DNA of 64,000 bases from Volvox africanus. Lineage: Eukaryota > Chlorophyta > Chlorophyceae > Chlamydomonadales > Volvocaceae. The stretch is taken from NCBI GenBank assembly GCA_030268105.1, contig BSDZ01000080.1:5498501-5562500 (forward strand). Reading direction: 5' to 3'. The notes beneath the pieces were generated by a model, which made no database searches, was not told the DNA's origin, and worked only from the letters and a program-made list of their open reading frames with translations. Positions 47,668 to 61,300 of the stretch are shown here, piece by piece. Each line of letters starts with the position of its first letter. Position 1 is the stretch's first letter. Made by a program: the position numbers and the translations under genes.

Positions 47668-50600
47668 ATGGCATCTGCGATTCCCAGGACCTTTGCTCCT
47701 AAAAAACCTACTACTAATCACTTTGGTCATCCAGCACCCGTAACTTGGTCTGCCTCAAGCTTTCGAACGTTAGGCACGTCACGCGTCTCATCGCTAGCTC
47801 TCAACTTCGTCGTTACCCGCTCGCATGCCCCGCGGGCCGGGCCGCGTTCTGTAGCACCCAACGAGGAGCTAACCGTTTCCCCCCAGTCAGCAATATCCGA
47901 CATGGACCTTGATCAGGCTGCTCTGCGCGTGCGGCAGCTCGAGGCTGAGGCGATCGCGATGCACGATTTGGCGCAGCGGCTCAATAAGGAGGGTTGCTTC
48001 GAAGGTGAGAGGAAGAAGTTATTTCACGATAGCCAACTGGGTAGTATCATTCACCTTTTCATGGTGAGCGCATGTACGCCCCACATCGAGGTACTCTAAT
48101 AGCATATGTATGTATGTCATGTAGCATGAAGAGCCCTAAAGCCGCTTGTCCCTGGATGACTTTCCTGGCCCTGTAAACGGAAACGCACGCAGCAACCGTT
48201 TGTCCGCGCCTTTCCAGGCAATACAAGAGTGCAGCAAACAAGCCTGTGCCACTTCCTTGCCTCCTGCAAACGGAGGGCCATTTCCCAATCTTTACCCGAC
48301 TTCGTGCTTGACCCGTGTGTTTTATTGCATTCTGCATTCGTACCCTCGTGTGAAATAATGTGAAATAATGCGCTCGACTCATCATGTGTGCTTCTGTTGT
48401 TTCAGAGGCACAGGCCGCTTACGCCGCTATGCACCGGCTGGAGGACGAGGCATCTGAGCTGGCAGCCCGCGTGGGCTGTGTGGCATGCGTCCTCGGGGAA
48501 GAGGGGCAGGAGCAGGTGCGGTGCGGCAAACCCTGGACAGGCGGGGTCCTCGCCCCTCGGGACACGTGGGACGAGGAAGCGATTGGCGTAGGAGGATGAC
48601 GGGACTGGGTGAAGTAGGCGCTAGGGGTGCTTATTCGCAGTGGGGCTCCCTCCGGGCCAACAGCTGCCAACACTCCTTTCCACGGGCGTACTGAGTTTGC
48701 TTCCACTGCTGACCCGGGAGCCGAGGTGTTGGTAATGCGTGGCGTTTTGAGTGTCCGCTTCCGTGCCTATCATACCGTCACCTTAGATGGCAGACGTATA
48801 TCAGCCCACACAGCCGACGCTCACCTCCCAAGCTGCTGTCCTCCTGCCACCCTTCCCCGGCCATTTATGTTTTCTCCACATGTGTCCGCAGCTGCCGGCT
48901 TGTTCACTGTTTCCTTGATCCCCGTTTCCCCCAAACTTTGTTCGCGTGCCCGGCGTCTTCCACTGTAGCCGTCATTATGCACCTTGGATCCTGCATTGCT
49001 GGTGCCGTACCAGAGGCTGCATCCGGTCCTGCCATGGCTTGATAGACGATCTGAGCCTCAGGTGGACGTCAAAACGCCATTGCATCAACCTCTGCCGCAG
49101 CAACCGTATTCCCAGCCACGGTCAGAGCTGCTGGCGTTCAGGGCTTCGGTGCTCGGGGCCCGGGCCCTCGGTTGCGTTTTAGGGTCAGCGCTGGCAGATG
49201 CAGCGGCAATGGGGGTGCACTGGGTGTACGACCTGGCTCTAATGGACGAGATTGAGAAGGAAAGGCGGCACCTGGTGAGGTCTCCGATGTGCCTACCGAT
49301 GGGAGCCACGCTGTGGCGAATGTGGCGAATGCCGTGCATGTGGAGCAGGTCAGGATGGGCTGTGGTGATGGCGGCACATGTCAGGGTAGCGAGCCGAGAA
49401 GTAGCCGCCAGAACCAATGGATGTAGAGACGCCTCGTTGGTGCGAGAGCCAGGAACATGTTGCTAATGGACGGGGTCCAGTGCGACGCGGCACCAATACT
49501 AAATCATGGAGCGAATATGGTTTTCAGATACATGCATTTGCGCCTGTAGCGCCATTCCTTACCCGTGGCCTCTTTTTTGGAACGGTAGGTTGCGACATCT
49601 GCCTCTCCTTCACAATCGTCGGAGTGCCTCTCCTCTTCCTCCTGCTATGGAGAGCACCCTTTCGCCTACGGTTTGGAGTTCACGGATCCCCCGCGCAGCC
49701 CCTTCTACTCGTACACGTCCGGGCGCAACTCCCCGTACGGAGAGCAGACGCTTGTGCTATTGCGCAGCCTAGCGGAAGGAGCTGGCGGTGGCGACGGGGT
49801 TGGTGCGACTGATGGTGGTATTGCTATGGCGGCGGCACCGGGTTTGCACTGTGGGCACTACGCGTCGCTGTTCGCACAAACCTTTGGGCCAGAGAGTGGT
49901 TTTAACGGTTATCGGGACGTGTCAACCAAGGTGTGATGTTTGCCCCAATAATGAATGCGACTGTGAGATTTTGCGCAGCAAGAAGGCCGCTAGGATAGTG
50001 GGTCGGGACTCGGACGGAGGCTAGAAGCAGTTCAACAGGAGCTTTCCTGCGCACCAAATAACAAGCACAGGAGGTATCATGTGCCAATTGCTGAGCTATG
50101 GCTCCAGTTTGCCCCGAAAGAAAGGCATTGGTGCGATGAATGTTCTGCTGGGGCCTGCGATAGGACCTTTTTCGCCACTTGCCCATCCGGTCCTTCACAG
50201 GGCTTCCTGCGCAACTTCGGTCGGGGAATACCTCCGCCCCTGTCGGGCGCTAACGACGCGCAGGCGAACTGCGTGGCCAGGCTCGCCCCATTGGCGGCGG
50301 CTTTCGCGGCACCTGCCCTCGCCTACCCGTCCGCCTGCCCCCCTGACGAAGAACCGCAGTCAAATGTTTCGTTTGTCAGTTCTGGGATACCCCTGGCAAC
50401 TGCTAGCGGAGCTGCCGCTGAAGTGGCTCCTCGTAGTAGCGACTTGTTCCTTCACTGCGTGGAATTAGCCACCCGGGTAACCCAAAACACGGTGAGGGGG
50501 CTGGTCAGTTGTACTCGCATTTTGGGCCGCGAAAGAGAGATGGCGTTGGGTGGATCATAGGGACAACCTGCGGGTATTATGATAGGAGAGGGACGGGAAG

Positions 50601-51970
50601 CCAGGGGGGATTAAGGTGCTTTGGATTACATAAGTAATAATTAATTCTTAGTTGTCTTAGGCTACGCATGTCATGGAATGACCTCGAGCACGCAGGTCTA
50701 AGTCGCATGTACAAAGTTATCACCGGCATTCCTTGCCCAATTGTCACGGTCTTCTCCAGGACGCAGCTGTGGCTTGGGCCAGTGCAGGGGCGGTGGTTCT
50801 GGAGCAGCTTTTGCTCGGATCGAGTGCAGTGGCCGCTGTGCAACATGTTATACAGGACCTGGAATCTCCCCAAGGTACGGCGGTTAAACAAGCGCGGCCG
50901 CCTCACGGGGGACTGAAAGGGCTTCGGCATTTCATAATGTGAAACGTTGTGGGGTGGAGATAATGGTCTGTCGCTCCTCGCGGAGCCGCATGGCGAGCGG
51001 GAATGCACACGTGCCAACGCGGGGTTATCTTCCCTGAGCGAAGGTGTGTTTTCTCAGGGCAGAGCCATGTAACCCTTTGGCGGTGCGGCTTTGGTGGCGG
51101 TTGGGTCCGCTCCCCAGGCCGCCTGCCAGTTCTCCAAGGTCGCGAGTATGCCAAACCGATGTAATGTGAGACTCGTTTGTTCTGTGGTCAGTTATGACTT
51201 GCTGGGACGGGATGCATGTTCATCCAACATACTTTCTTAATGTTGCATCGCAATCATTTCAACAGTACATATTGCCATATGAAGGATTTGAGTCTCACGT
51301 AGCTCTAGCTTATGTCGAAATATATGTTCTAGCATGCTACTGGGCACGGCCTCCAAGCACCATCCTGCCTTAAGCTCACAATCAGCCGCACCACTACACA
51401 ATTTCCCAATGCCACCTCCCAGGCCGCCTCGTGCCCTTCGTACGCAATCTAGGCCCGGAGATCGCAGGCCACCTAGTGCGCGTCCTGGAGCTGCGCACGA
51501 CGGCCGTGCCCGTGGCGGTTGCGGCCCTGGGCCGAAATTGTCACATGCCTAATGCATTGCAGACACCGTTGCACGTTGTCCTGCATGTAGAACACATGAT
51601 ACGGCAACGGGACGCCTTCACTAGTGTATTGGATAGCACGAATTATGCAAGCCACCAAGGCGCTACTGCAGTGACGACTGGAGCCATGGTCAATACTGAA
51701 CAGGAAACGCGTTATGGAGGGCCAGGGGTCGCTGGGTTGCCATATAAAACCTACGTATGGGCAGTGCGGCTGGCGGTGCGAGAGGGTGGTTGTTGCGCAA
51801 GCCGGGCAGCGTTCGTTGGCGCGTGTGTTGGGGCAATGGTGGCAGGTTTAAATCCAGATGAGTCGCCATCGCTGGGTTTGCCGGAGGACTGGCTTGGGCG
51901 CTACCCGTTTGCAGAGAAGGTACGGGCATGGGCGGATATGATAGTGGAAGCACGGCGTCAGGCGTCTTAG
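47668..51970 (+). CDS. ADP-ribosylglycohydrolase-fold protein with leader and coiled coil, 660 aa
   Basis: Seven exons (47668-48004, 48406-48515, 48969-49274, 49655-49930, 50201-50491, 50760-50874, 51423-51970) keep phase to a TAG stop, giving 660 residues. Residues 1-75 are rich in Ser, Ala, Arg and Pro with few acids, like a plastid or mitochondrial transit peptide. Residues 80-148 form a coiled coil (LRVRQLEAEAIAMHDLAQRL). The rest follows the ADP-ribosylglycohydrolase order: GCVLGSALADAAAMGVHWVY, EFTDPPRSPFYSYTSG, SPYGEQTLVLLRSL, GFLRNFGRG, ATRVTQNTDAAVAWA, CHMPNALQTPLHVVL, GACVGAM and GLPEDWL. Metal-ligand motifs are altered: GEQTL where active enzymes have TDDT, and GGCCAS where they have GGD-x-x-S. 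Enzyme activity is therefore doubtful. The exon 4 acceptor is inferred from phase. An insertion near 51595-51765 might be an unspliced intron. Confidence 0.85.
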
Positions 51971-53555
51971 CGTGCGCAGCGAAAGAAGGGACGCAGTTCA
52001 GGATTCATTTCGGCAGGATTGCTGGTCATAAATTTTCACTTGGTGATTGGACTTAACACATTACCGCATGCCCGTGACGCATAAGGTGAAGTGTCAAATT
52101 CGCGAGGTACACATAATGAGTGCTGTCTTAGGCAGGAAGCTTTCATCAGCTATGCACCCAATGTTGTGTAGTTGCAGTAGAATGCGACCCAGCCAGGGGA
52201 CCCCTGGGCCCAGCTGGTGAGAATTTAATCTGGTAGGTCGAATCCGCCAATGAGCACCATATGTGCGGAAAATCGTTCAACAATTCCACGCCCACACTTT
52301 ATTCCTCACTGCCACTGAAGATCAAAGCCTTTATGGCCAACGCGGACCTGCAGCACATGGCAGCTGTAACTTGCGATTCGTGAGGACACAGCTTCGTGTC
52401 GGAGTAAAAGCCCTAGGCCTACAGTACTAGAGGCCTGGCGAGTTGTCGGAAAAGACGGAGGCCCCGCGGCAGGTAATCCACGCAAGATCTAGGGCAAAAG
52501 CCGAGAAACCTGTTCCAGGGAAGGCATGTCACTCTGGCCTGACCCTCCCCTAAAGTGTCACAGCCACGACCCGCTTGCCCATTGCAACTCAAGCCGCCGC
52601 AACCGGCAAGCAAAGGTCAGGCCTGCAGCTTTCTCCACCAGAAATTATGGCCTCTTGTACGTTGATTGCTTGACAACAAACATGCTCTCTTATCCGCTTA
52701 CAATCGGCATCAGCAGTGGCGGCACAGCTTGCGCACAAACGGCCACCGTTTTTGCACGAGCGCCACAAAGACTATCGCAACGGCTTGGGCTGCCGGTTCA
52801 TCTACGCGGCTCCCATGGCACCGTTTCGGGTCTGATGGTCATCACAGGTGGAGCTCGAGGGCAACAACTTGCGAACCAACTTGCGCTACTTAAACGTGAA
52901 CCGGTTATAGCACCCTGTTATAATCTATCCTCGGAGACATGAAGCACAGTTTAACTTTCAATGCTTCAAAGGGGACTCGCCAAAGCCCGTGATACCCCCT
53001 GTGGCGAGTCTTCACCGCGCAATACTGTCGATCGTAAAGTAGGCCCCGTATTGTCCCCTGCAGTGTCTGCTTCGAAACACTGTTCCCACAATATTGCTTC
53101 CATGAGACAGGCAATAATCACCACGATGGTATGCCATTTCCTCACTAGCATGAGCTATTGTCTTGGGATCTTTTGACCAACCCTAAGTTGCCCCAAAACA
53201 CTAAAACTGCCCTTCACGTTCGGGGGCCAATCATTCTGTCATTGCCTGGCACATGCAAGATGTTGGCCGCACACAACGACATTAACACATCGAGCGAAAA
53301 CATATCGCTAAACCTGAGTAGGACAATGAGTAGCTCACGCAGAGCCCCATCAAGCCCACAAAACGGGTGTGCCTTAAAACAACGAAAATTTACCCTTCAT
53401 AACATGGCGGATGGTTCCTTACCGTGTAACTTCGCGGCAACATGAGGCACTTGTGTATGCGCTGCTGCCTGCGCGCTGGCGCCGGTGTCCCCAGTTCGCA
53501 CACCCCACATAACGCCGGCGCAAAACCCGGTGCCAATTATAATTATTTACGATAT
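51971..53555. other. Intergenic, convergent 3' ends
   Basis: This 1.6 kb lies between the glycohydrolase-like and VAP genes. Overlapping short ORFs only, none supported. Confidence 0.4.
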
Positions 53556-54528
53556 TTAGAAGCGCATGTAGTGCCCCACCAGGAACGCAACGACCGCCAC
53601 AAGCAAAACAATCGCCATCGACAATTGGGGCTTGGGCGCTGTAGCCGCCTGCTGCGGGCCTGAGGCACCAGTCTTGAAAGCACCACCCTGCAGCTGGAAA
53701 ATGTCCAGCTGCCGTCGGAGCTCATCACGCTCACGCTGCAGCCTGTCCACTTGTGCTTTAAGCTGCTGGTTCTCTACCGTCGCAGCATGCAGATTGTCCA
53801 CGGCGTTACGGAGACGTGGGTCCACAGCGGGCTCCGCAGCAGGGGACGAAGCCAGCTGAGGTGCTGGAGCAGCTGGGGGAACGGCTGAGACACGCACGGC
53901 TACACCTTCGTCATCAGCCTCATTCGCCTCCGGCACGGGCGACGGAGGGGCTGCTGGCCCCTCAATGGTGACCCGCAGGCGATACTCCTTCAAGTCCTTG
54001 CGCACTTCCTTGTTAAATGTGTCCTTCTCTATTTGCTCAGCGTCCTCCAGCACGGTAGTCTGAACCATAAACTTATCTTTGCAGTTGGCAAACTCGGCCG
54101 TATACTCCTTTTGGGCCTGCAGTTAATATGCCTTTCGTTTAGTCACCTTATAGCGGCTGACCACAGCAGACTCGCGGCAGTGAATGCGATATAACACCCG
54201 TCCGGAATGCACAGTGGCACGCGCCAAGAGAGTCAAGATTGCGTTCGCGCCGAAACGGCCGACCTTTACAAGTCCCGCCCATATAATGTGATGGAAGAAT
54301 GAGTATACGCCATACCTGCATAATGACTTGGATGCTCACGTTGGTGGAAGGCTCCACCACTCCCGAGCTGGGCCGCACGACATACTTCTTTGGCGCAGTG
54401 GTCTTGATCTTGAAGGCAACACGTTGGCTGCTCGGATTATTGATGGTAATAGTTGCTAGCAGCTGCTTGTTAATTTGAAAGCGGAAGCGCAAATCGCTGG
54501 GAGTGACCTCCACGTCTGGGCTTGCCAT
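53556..54528 (-). CDS. VAP/VAP27-like MSP-domain ER contact-site protein, 257 aa
   Basis: Two exons (54528-54316 and 54116-53556) join in phase 0. Residues 6-125 are a major sperm protein domain: VEVTPSDLRFRF, KQLLATITINNPSSQRVAFK, then IKTTAPKKYVVRPSSGVVEP (the VAP signature that binds FFAT motifs) and CKDKFMVQTT. A Pro/Ala-rich linker follows, then a coiled coil (NQQLKAQVDRLQRERDELRR) and a single C-terminal hydrophobic helix (MAIVLLVAVVAFLVGHYM) ending RF, which makes it a tail-anchored ER protein. The whole layout is that of VAP-A/B and plant VAP27, which link the ER to other membranes by recruiting lipid-transfer proteins. The start ATG directly precedes the domain, as in the family, and total length is typical (about 240-260 aa). 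Confidence 0.95.
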
Positions 54529-55362
54529 GACGAAATGTAAACTAAGCTTTGAAATTGGTGGCTTTTGGCCTCACGCAACTGCAGTGATGATGCTAAGGAC
54601 GCAGGCGGATGTGCCGCAAGATGATGTGATCAGTCAAACGTAACCAATAATAAGTAAGACAGGTGAAGCTACTACATACCAAGAATGTGTTTTGTGCTTT
54701 CTAATGCGCATATCACCTATGAAGGGCAAACCATATGTCCAGTACTGCAGTGCACTGCCTCGGCATTTTCATGAAGCCGTAATTCCGTACATCCACAACT
54801 GCTTAAAAGCTTGGCCGATAACCAATATATCATTATTTTCCATTGTGACTGCGGAAGATCTAAGTCGATCACATACGGGGCGGAACCAGCTCCCGCCATT
54901 CTAGTCTTCGCTCGCCAGCAACTCCAAGTCCGAGCAAAGTGAGCATGAAGCTAAGTAAGCCACGGTCCGTCTTGCTATGCCAACGGCAAAACGTCCTCTC
55001 CCCTCCAGGACCCCCCAGAATGCTAAGAAATCCGTCACTGAAATTGCCCCCCCATACCAAAACCCCTCCCGACCTGGACGTTCCCAAGCTCCTTCCCTCC
55101 AATATTCTGGTCCTGCACAGAGCTGGTGCCAAGGAGCGACTTCCAGAGACTCTCAGAACATACACACATTATGTTTCTAGTCTACTTCCTCGTTTGCTCT
55201 GACTTGCCGGCTAATGAACCAGCAGGTTAATACGTCCGTACCACAATGAAAAGCCGTTGAAAATGGTCATTCCGCGGCATCTCTCACGCCCTAAGAGTGG
55301 CACAGAATAAGCCAGTTTCTCGGCCATAACGGTCATGGAGGCGCCCCTCGCGCCCACTTTCT
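54529..55362. other. Intergenic between VAP and UTP15
   Basis: These 0.8 kb lie upstream of VAP and downstream of UTP15, which are transcribed in the same direction. They should carry the VAP promoter and the UTP15 3' UTR. No further gene seen. Confidence 0.4.
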
Positions 55363-58300
55363 TCAGATTCCCGGCCCCCCTGCCAGCGACGCCGCGAGCA
55401 GCGGCTCCAGTGCCCCTGCCAACTGTGCTAGCTGCCCCATGACCCCCAGCTCCTCTGCTACACGGTCATGCAGCGCTCGCCATAGTTGATCCACTGCCGG
55501 GGAGGCCCCCACCACCTCCGCGTACGTGTCCAGCAGCCGATGACCCACATTGGATAACAGCTTGGTGTACCTGGCCCAAAGGCGGTGTAGCAGGGTTGTT
55601 TCTTAAGTGTTCCTTATACTTATGTTAGGCAGCAACACACTACTTCTTGTGGATCCTTTCAAGTGCCTTTCAAATGTGGCCTCCATCCCGGTCCCCAGCC
55701 AGAAGGAGAAAAACGCAGGTGCATCACATGGCGTAATGCATGCTTCGGCAGCTGTCCACCACGAACCGCTAAGGTCCAACGATGCCGCCTCTCATGTCTC
55801 TTCCCGAGCGGGCCTCACGCACGCGGAACCAAGGACTCTTTTCGCCATTCAGCTGGGGCCCCCCAAACCCACATGCATAAGGAGGCAGACGCACCTGGGC
55901 TCCCCAATATACTTGACCAAGTGCCGCAATAGCGGTCGCAGGCCCTCTGCATCCCGCCCTGCCAGTGCAGCCGCCAGTCCCCCTCTGGCGGCCAGCTCCT
56001 CCAGCAATGAGGCCACCACTTCGGGCTGACGGGTGGACAGAGAGGCGTCCAACGCGGCCCCGTACCTGCAGGAACAGGGAAATGAGGCCACAGGAAATAA
56101 AACCTTTAGTCGGACTTAAGATGCATTACCAGAACATGGGATGCTTGCAGGACAGGAAGCAGAACGCGGTGAGGCTTTCCCATCTTTCCCGCATGAACCA
56201 CAAAATTGAGGGTTGAGAGAATGTTTGCTCTGACCCAAAGCGAGCTCGGGGAATTACACATACACACAATACACGAGGACGCCTGCGGGTAACATTCCAC
56301 CACGACACAAAACACCACGCGCGGTAGAAATATAACACTCAGCGTGCGGACTGCCGTTGTTCCTTCAAAGCCGTTTGCCCCGAAAACCCTATCCTTATGG
56401 CCCCTGAAAATACGAATCTAACACATGAGAATCCCACCTGAACTTCCGCAACAACTTGTCATACGGCTGTAGCCGTGCCTGCCGCTGCTTGAAAACCCTG
56501 AAGTCCGTTGCCGCCGCTCGGCTGCTCTGACCACGGATGAAGTAGCGATAAGTGCCGGCCGTCAGCTGGCGCTGATACCTGGACAAACAGGGGCCCCGGG
56601 CACAGGGAGGAGATTGCCGACACTGCAAGGTGACGTGAGCAAGACGTAAACCACTCAGGATTTGCTGTCAAGGCGTACAGAAAGCCCCCGACGCGTGTGG
56701 CTACCACCGACATCCTCGGCATGATCATCCGCGCTCGAGGCGGAGCTTGAGGTGGACCATTCCCGCCATCAAAGACGAGTTCATCTTGCACACATCCATT
56801 GCACATCCATTGCATGCCACTGTTAACTTCTTGAATCACCGCATTCTAGCAAGCGAACACAATCTTGCGTGCATGCGCGAACACATACTTTGGCTTCGGC
56901 TGGGGCAGCCCCGGTGCTCCGGGTACAACCTTCGGTCGTGCATGTTTCCGCACTGATAGCGTGCCGTCCGCGAGTCCCACCGCCAGCAGCCGGCAGTCCG
57001 GGGACAGCCCCAAACTCAGAACTGGCGCAGGGTACTTCGAGGCGTGGGTGACACGGAACGAGTCCAGTTCAAAGATCTGTACGACACGGTGGGAAAAATT
57101 GGTGGGCGACACGGTGAGACATATAAGCGAAGAGGGCCGTGCAGCAGGGCGCAACAGCAGGGCGCAAGGTGGTGGATCACTGCTCTAGGGATGTTGAAGA
57201 AGGAATGAGAGCGCAGATCCGGAGGGGGACTGTATAACTACACCAGTAACCCGATTGACCCCTCCACATGAAGGGGTGTACTTATACTCGAACACATACC
57301 GGTGCGTTGGATAACAAGAAAGCAAGACTTTAATAAGGTCGCCGTTAAAATTTTGGTACCTGACGCCATTTCACCTTCGGAACGGTTCCTGGAGCCAAGG
57401 AGGTCGTCATCCCCCCTCTGCGCCTTTCCCTTGAGCGAGTCGTCGTCAGCCTTCCATGTCGCACACTTTCCGCGAACAGACACCCTACAAACCCGACGCT
57501 CCTCACCTTAACGTGCCCATCCAATGAACCGGCAAGCATACGGGGTGCCGCAGCTGACTCGGGACCCGCCAGCTGTGACAGCCGTATGCACGTGACCGTC
57601 TTCTGGAAATTGTCGAGTCGCTTAAGAAGGCGGCAACCCCCCAAAACGTCCCACACGCATAGGTAGTTTCCACCTGCGGTGACGGCCAGAGCACCTGAAA
57701 GGAATTGAAGATGAAAAAAGGGAGAAGGGGAACCCCACGGTTATGGGCATGTGGTCACGCATGATAGGTGAGGATGAAAGGCCTCTGTGGATCATTAGCC
57801 AAGTCGCCGAACGGCATGCCAGAATTTTGCGAAGAGGATGCTGCTGAGCGAACAGTTGCTGCCGGAAACCCCACGATAAGGGCATGCAAGACGCTTCAAA
57901 TAAGAAACCTTACAACGCAAAACCTCCAAACACAGCTAACAAACACATCTGGAGGTTCTCCAAATCATGTCCCATATCTTACCACGCTCCCATACAAATG
58001 GAAAAAAGGATGTGCGAACGCGCCACGCCCCATCCCAGAAACCCGCACGAGCCTTCCCCGCCCAATCGATATCCTCCGGACCCTTTTATGTCCAACATGG
58101 GCTCCGTCCTTCCCCGGAACCTATCCTTCTTTTTCCTCACGGCAATTTTCTGCCGTGGTGTAGCACCTGTAGGAAAGAACGCGACATCCTCCACTGGCGC
58201 GCCGTGATCCAGCCGCAGTATAGCACTGTTGCCCGCCCGTAAGTCCCACAGCTTGACGCAATGGTCGTATGACCCAGTGGCCCACACGTCGGGGGAGTTA

Positions 58301-61300
58301 GGGCTGCCTGCAGCTGCACGTACGTAGTCCCGATGGCCATCCAGCCTAAGAACTTGCGTACCCGAAGACACGTCCCACCACCTGGTGGGACATGGATAAG
58401 GAAACAGGAAAAAGCACCGGCCGAAGGAAATGAATGGGAATTTGGAATGCAGAACCACAGCGCGACAAACACAAGAACCGTTGGGCTGGAAGGCCGGACT
58501 GAATTGAGGTAGGAGGAGCTAAGAACCGTCGGGGTTACGGGGCGGGGTGCTGTATCAGGCCCAACGGGTGCAGGACCGGAGCAGGCACACAGTGTCATCA
58601 CGCGCACTCACCTGGCCGTCACGTCGTCACTCCCTGACAGCACATGCAATCTGTCCGCCCCGAACCGAGCAACCCTCGTGGACCGCTTGTGTGCCTTGAA
58701 CTGACGCAGCACCGATCGGCTGTTAGCATCGAACACCTGAAGGGACGAGACCGTTGCATGTGTCAGACTTGCAGATAATGGAAAAGATCCACAGTTTCCC
58801 GGGTTTAGACGTACGGCGGAGGTTGCTGCGATCTGGATGTTCCAGGGCAGCCGTGCGGAACTCCATGCGTGGCCTCTCCTCACGGTGACACCACGCACCC
58901 ACATGCGTTAGTCCTTAATTCGGACGCCCCCCGCAAGGGTCAAGCCATCAAGCTAGGGTGCAGCAACGAGCAGCTTAACAACAAACGACAATGAACCGCG
59001 GTGATGCAGCCAAGCGACGTACCAGTCACTAACGTGTGAAGATGCATTTCGCTACAGAACAGCAGCAGTTTAGTCATCGGCCCAACTTAACCTCATCATC
59101 GTGCCTGTTAGAGCTGCACCACACCAAAGCTACAAGACAAGTCTTCGCACAGCACGCTGCTAGCGGCCAGGGCAGAGTGGACCTATAGTGGCCTATCAGT
59201 GGCCCCGTGCACTGCAAACCAGCTCACTGCCGGTGCGGCGACGCACTAGTACATGCCAACATTCAGCGATCCAAACGCCATGTCTTTGCCTAAGGCACAG
59301 AGGCTTTGGAGTGGTTCACTGTGCGCAAGCTCCACAGTGCATCACCGCCGCCCACCGCGGATCTGTTGCACATACCTCCCCCATAGGAATGTGCATCAAT
59401 CCTGCGCCAGCAGCATCTGCCAAGGACTGTGAGGGTCACCTCACTCAACGCCGGCCATTTGGCGGCACGCAGTTGACACCCGATTGGCATTGTACATGCT
59501 CTGCCGCCCACGGCAAGTGTGAAGTGCCCATCCGGAGATGGACCTGGATCAGCAACAGCATGCAGCTTCCATAACACACTCAGATGATCCGATTGTAACA
59601 GCTGGAGTGTGGCCAGCGGTCCTCCGCTAAATTGTTTGTCCCCAGCCCTTTAGTTCCCCTTCATACAGCGAATGAGCCCTCTATACAGCGCTCCGCATCA
59701 GACATTAACGCACCAGCCATAAATAGGAATACACCGTACTAACAGGGCATACTGCCAAACACAGATCAGCATTTTGTCCTCGTCCGCCATACTGTTTTTG
59801 CCGCGCACCACGTCTTGCACAGGGCCCCCACTCAGTGCAACGGCTGATCTTGCTGCCACATCGCATCTATGACCAACAACCCGTAACCCTGCTTGGCAGA
59901 CTCCCCCAGACCATTATAACTTAAATAAAATCGGCAAGCTCAACTCCAAGGACAGCCTCATAGTCAGCAGGCGCCTGGCATATCCCCGGTAAGGTGAGAA
60001 GACAGCAGAAGCAGGAGCCAGCGTACCGACATCATAAATGGCCCTGATGTTGTAACGGCTGAATAATGGTCCGAGAGTGATGACAAGGAGAAACTTTGGC
60101 GTGTGTTCCTCTTCTCCCCCCTCGCGCACCACTAATGATATTCCGCCATCTGGAAATACCCCACACCATAAATCCAGCCATTGCCATGCGGAGTGGCGCA
60201 GTTTCAGCAGGGTCAAACCCTTACGCCCGGACTTTCCGGAAACCAGGATCCCTAGCCCCCACGGATCACCTAGAGTTAGTCCCTCTGTCCGTCCGTCCGT
60301 GTGGTCCATCTCAACATGTGTCTAATGCCGCGGCCTCCTCCCATAGGCCGTAGCCCAGTCATGCGCATGTGGGCATCTAGATCCATACTTTCATAATCAC
60401 TCCTTTTGCAATGCTCACTCTCTGCTCCCCCTCCTGTCCTGCCCCAACCCACCTGCACGATGCCATCTTGCCCACCTGCGACGACCAGGCGCCCGTCCAA
60501 CCTAAAACATCCTGAATAGGCAACGTCCTTAAAGCGGGTGATAGTGCGGCTGACTACGTTAGGTGCCCGGCCACTGTACAGGATCACCTGGGAGGAGGAC
60601 AGGTGTCCATCAGCAGGTAGGGCGTGATGGAAATTGCCTTCATCAGAAAAGGTCGGAAAAAAAGTATGCATGAGGTGAGAGATGGGAGATGTGTTAAAGG
60701 CCGTTGAGTTGTGGGCAAGACCACGTGGCTGGAAGAAAGCGGACCTGCTACTAGCGGCATCGGTTGTGGCATTCCTCAGGTAAAGGCACCCTGGAAATGG
60801 AGTTGGTAGCATACCCTTCGGCTACCTCGGCTCAGCCATTCTGTCATTCAACAAGTCGCTGCACACGGTGCATCCGCTGCTACACGTGGGATATATGGGA
60901 TCAATTATCTAGTGCCCACACCTATGGGTGTTCGTGCTGGATTTCTTTGCCTAATTCCCTGGGGCCTCGTGTCCTAACCCGCATTCCCAGGACTGGTTGA
61001 TAAATGAAAAGCCACGGACTCTTACCCGTGTTGATGCGGTAACTGCCAAATCGAACGGATACTGCTGGCAGAAGTCAATATGACTGACGGCGCCAAACTG
61101 CGGCGACAGGGTACAGGAGATGTCGGTGCAAACCGTACGGGGATAGGGATTTCCTCAGGCACCGATGCTAAATTCTGCGCTTCGGGTAACCCAAAGGTAC
61201 CTGTTTTGAGACTATGGGGGCTTTAAAGTGTCGCCAGTATTTGCCCTCGGCTGTCTCACGGATGCTTCGCGGCGCATACTGGCGAATTTGAAGCTTCTGA

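Noticed and set aside
59188..59577. 128-codon plus-strand ORF and a 95-codon minus-strand ORF within UTP15 intron 3.
   Set aside because: No recognisable family; both frames open together.
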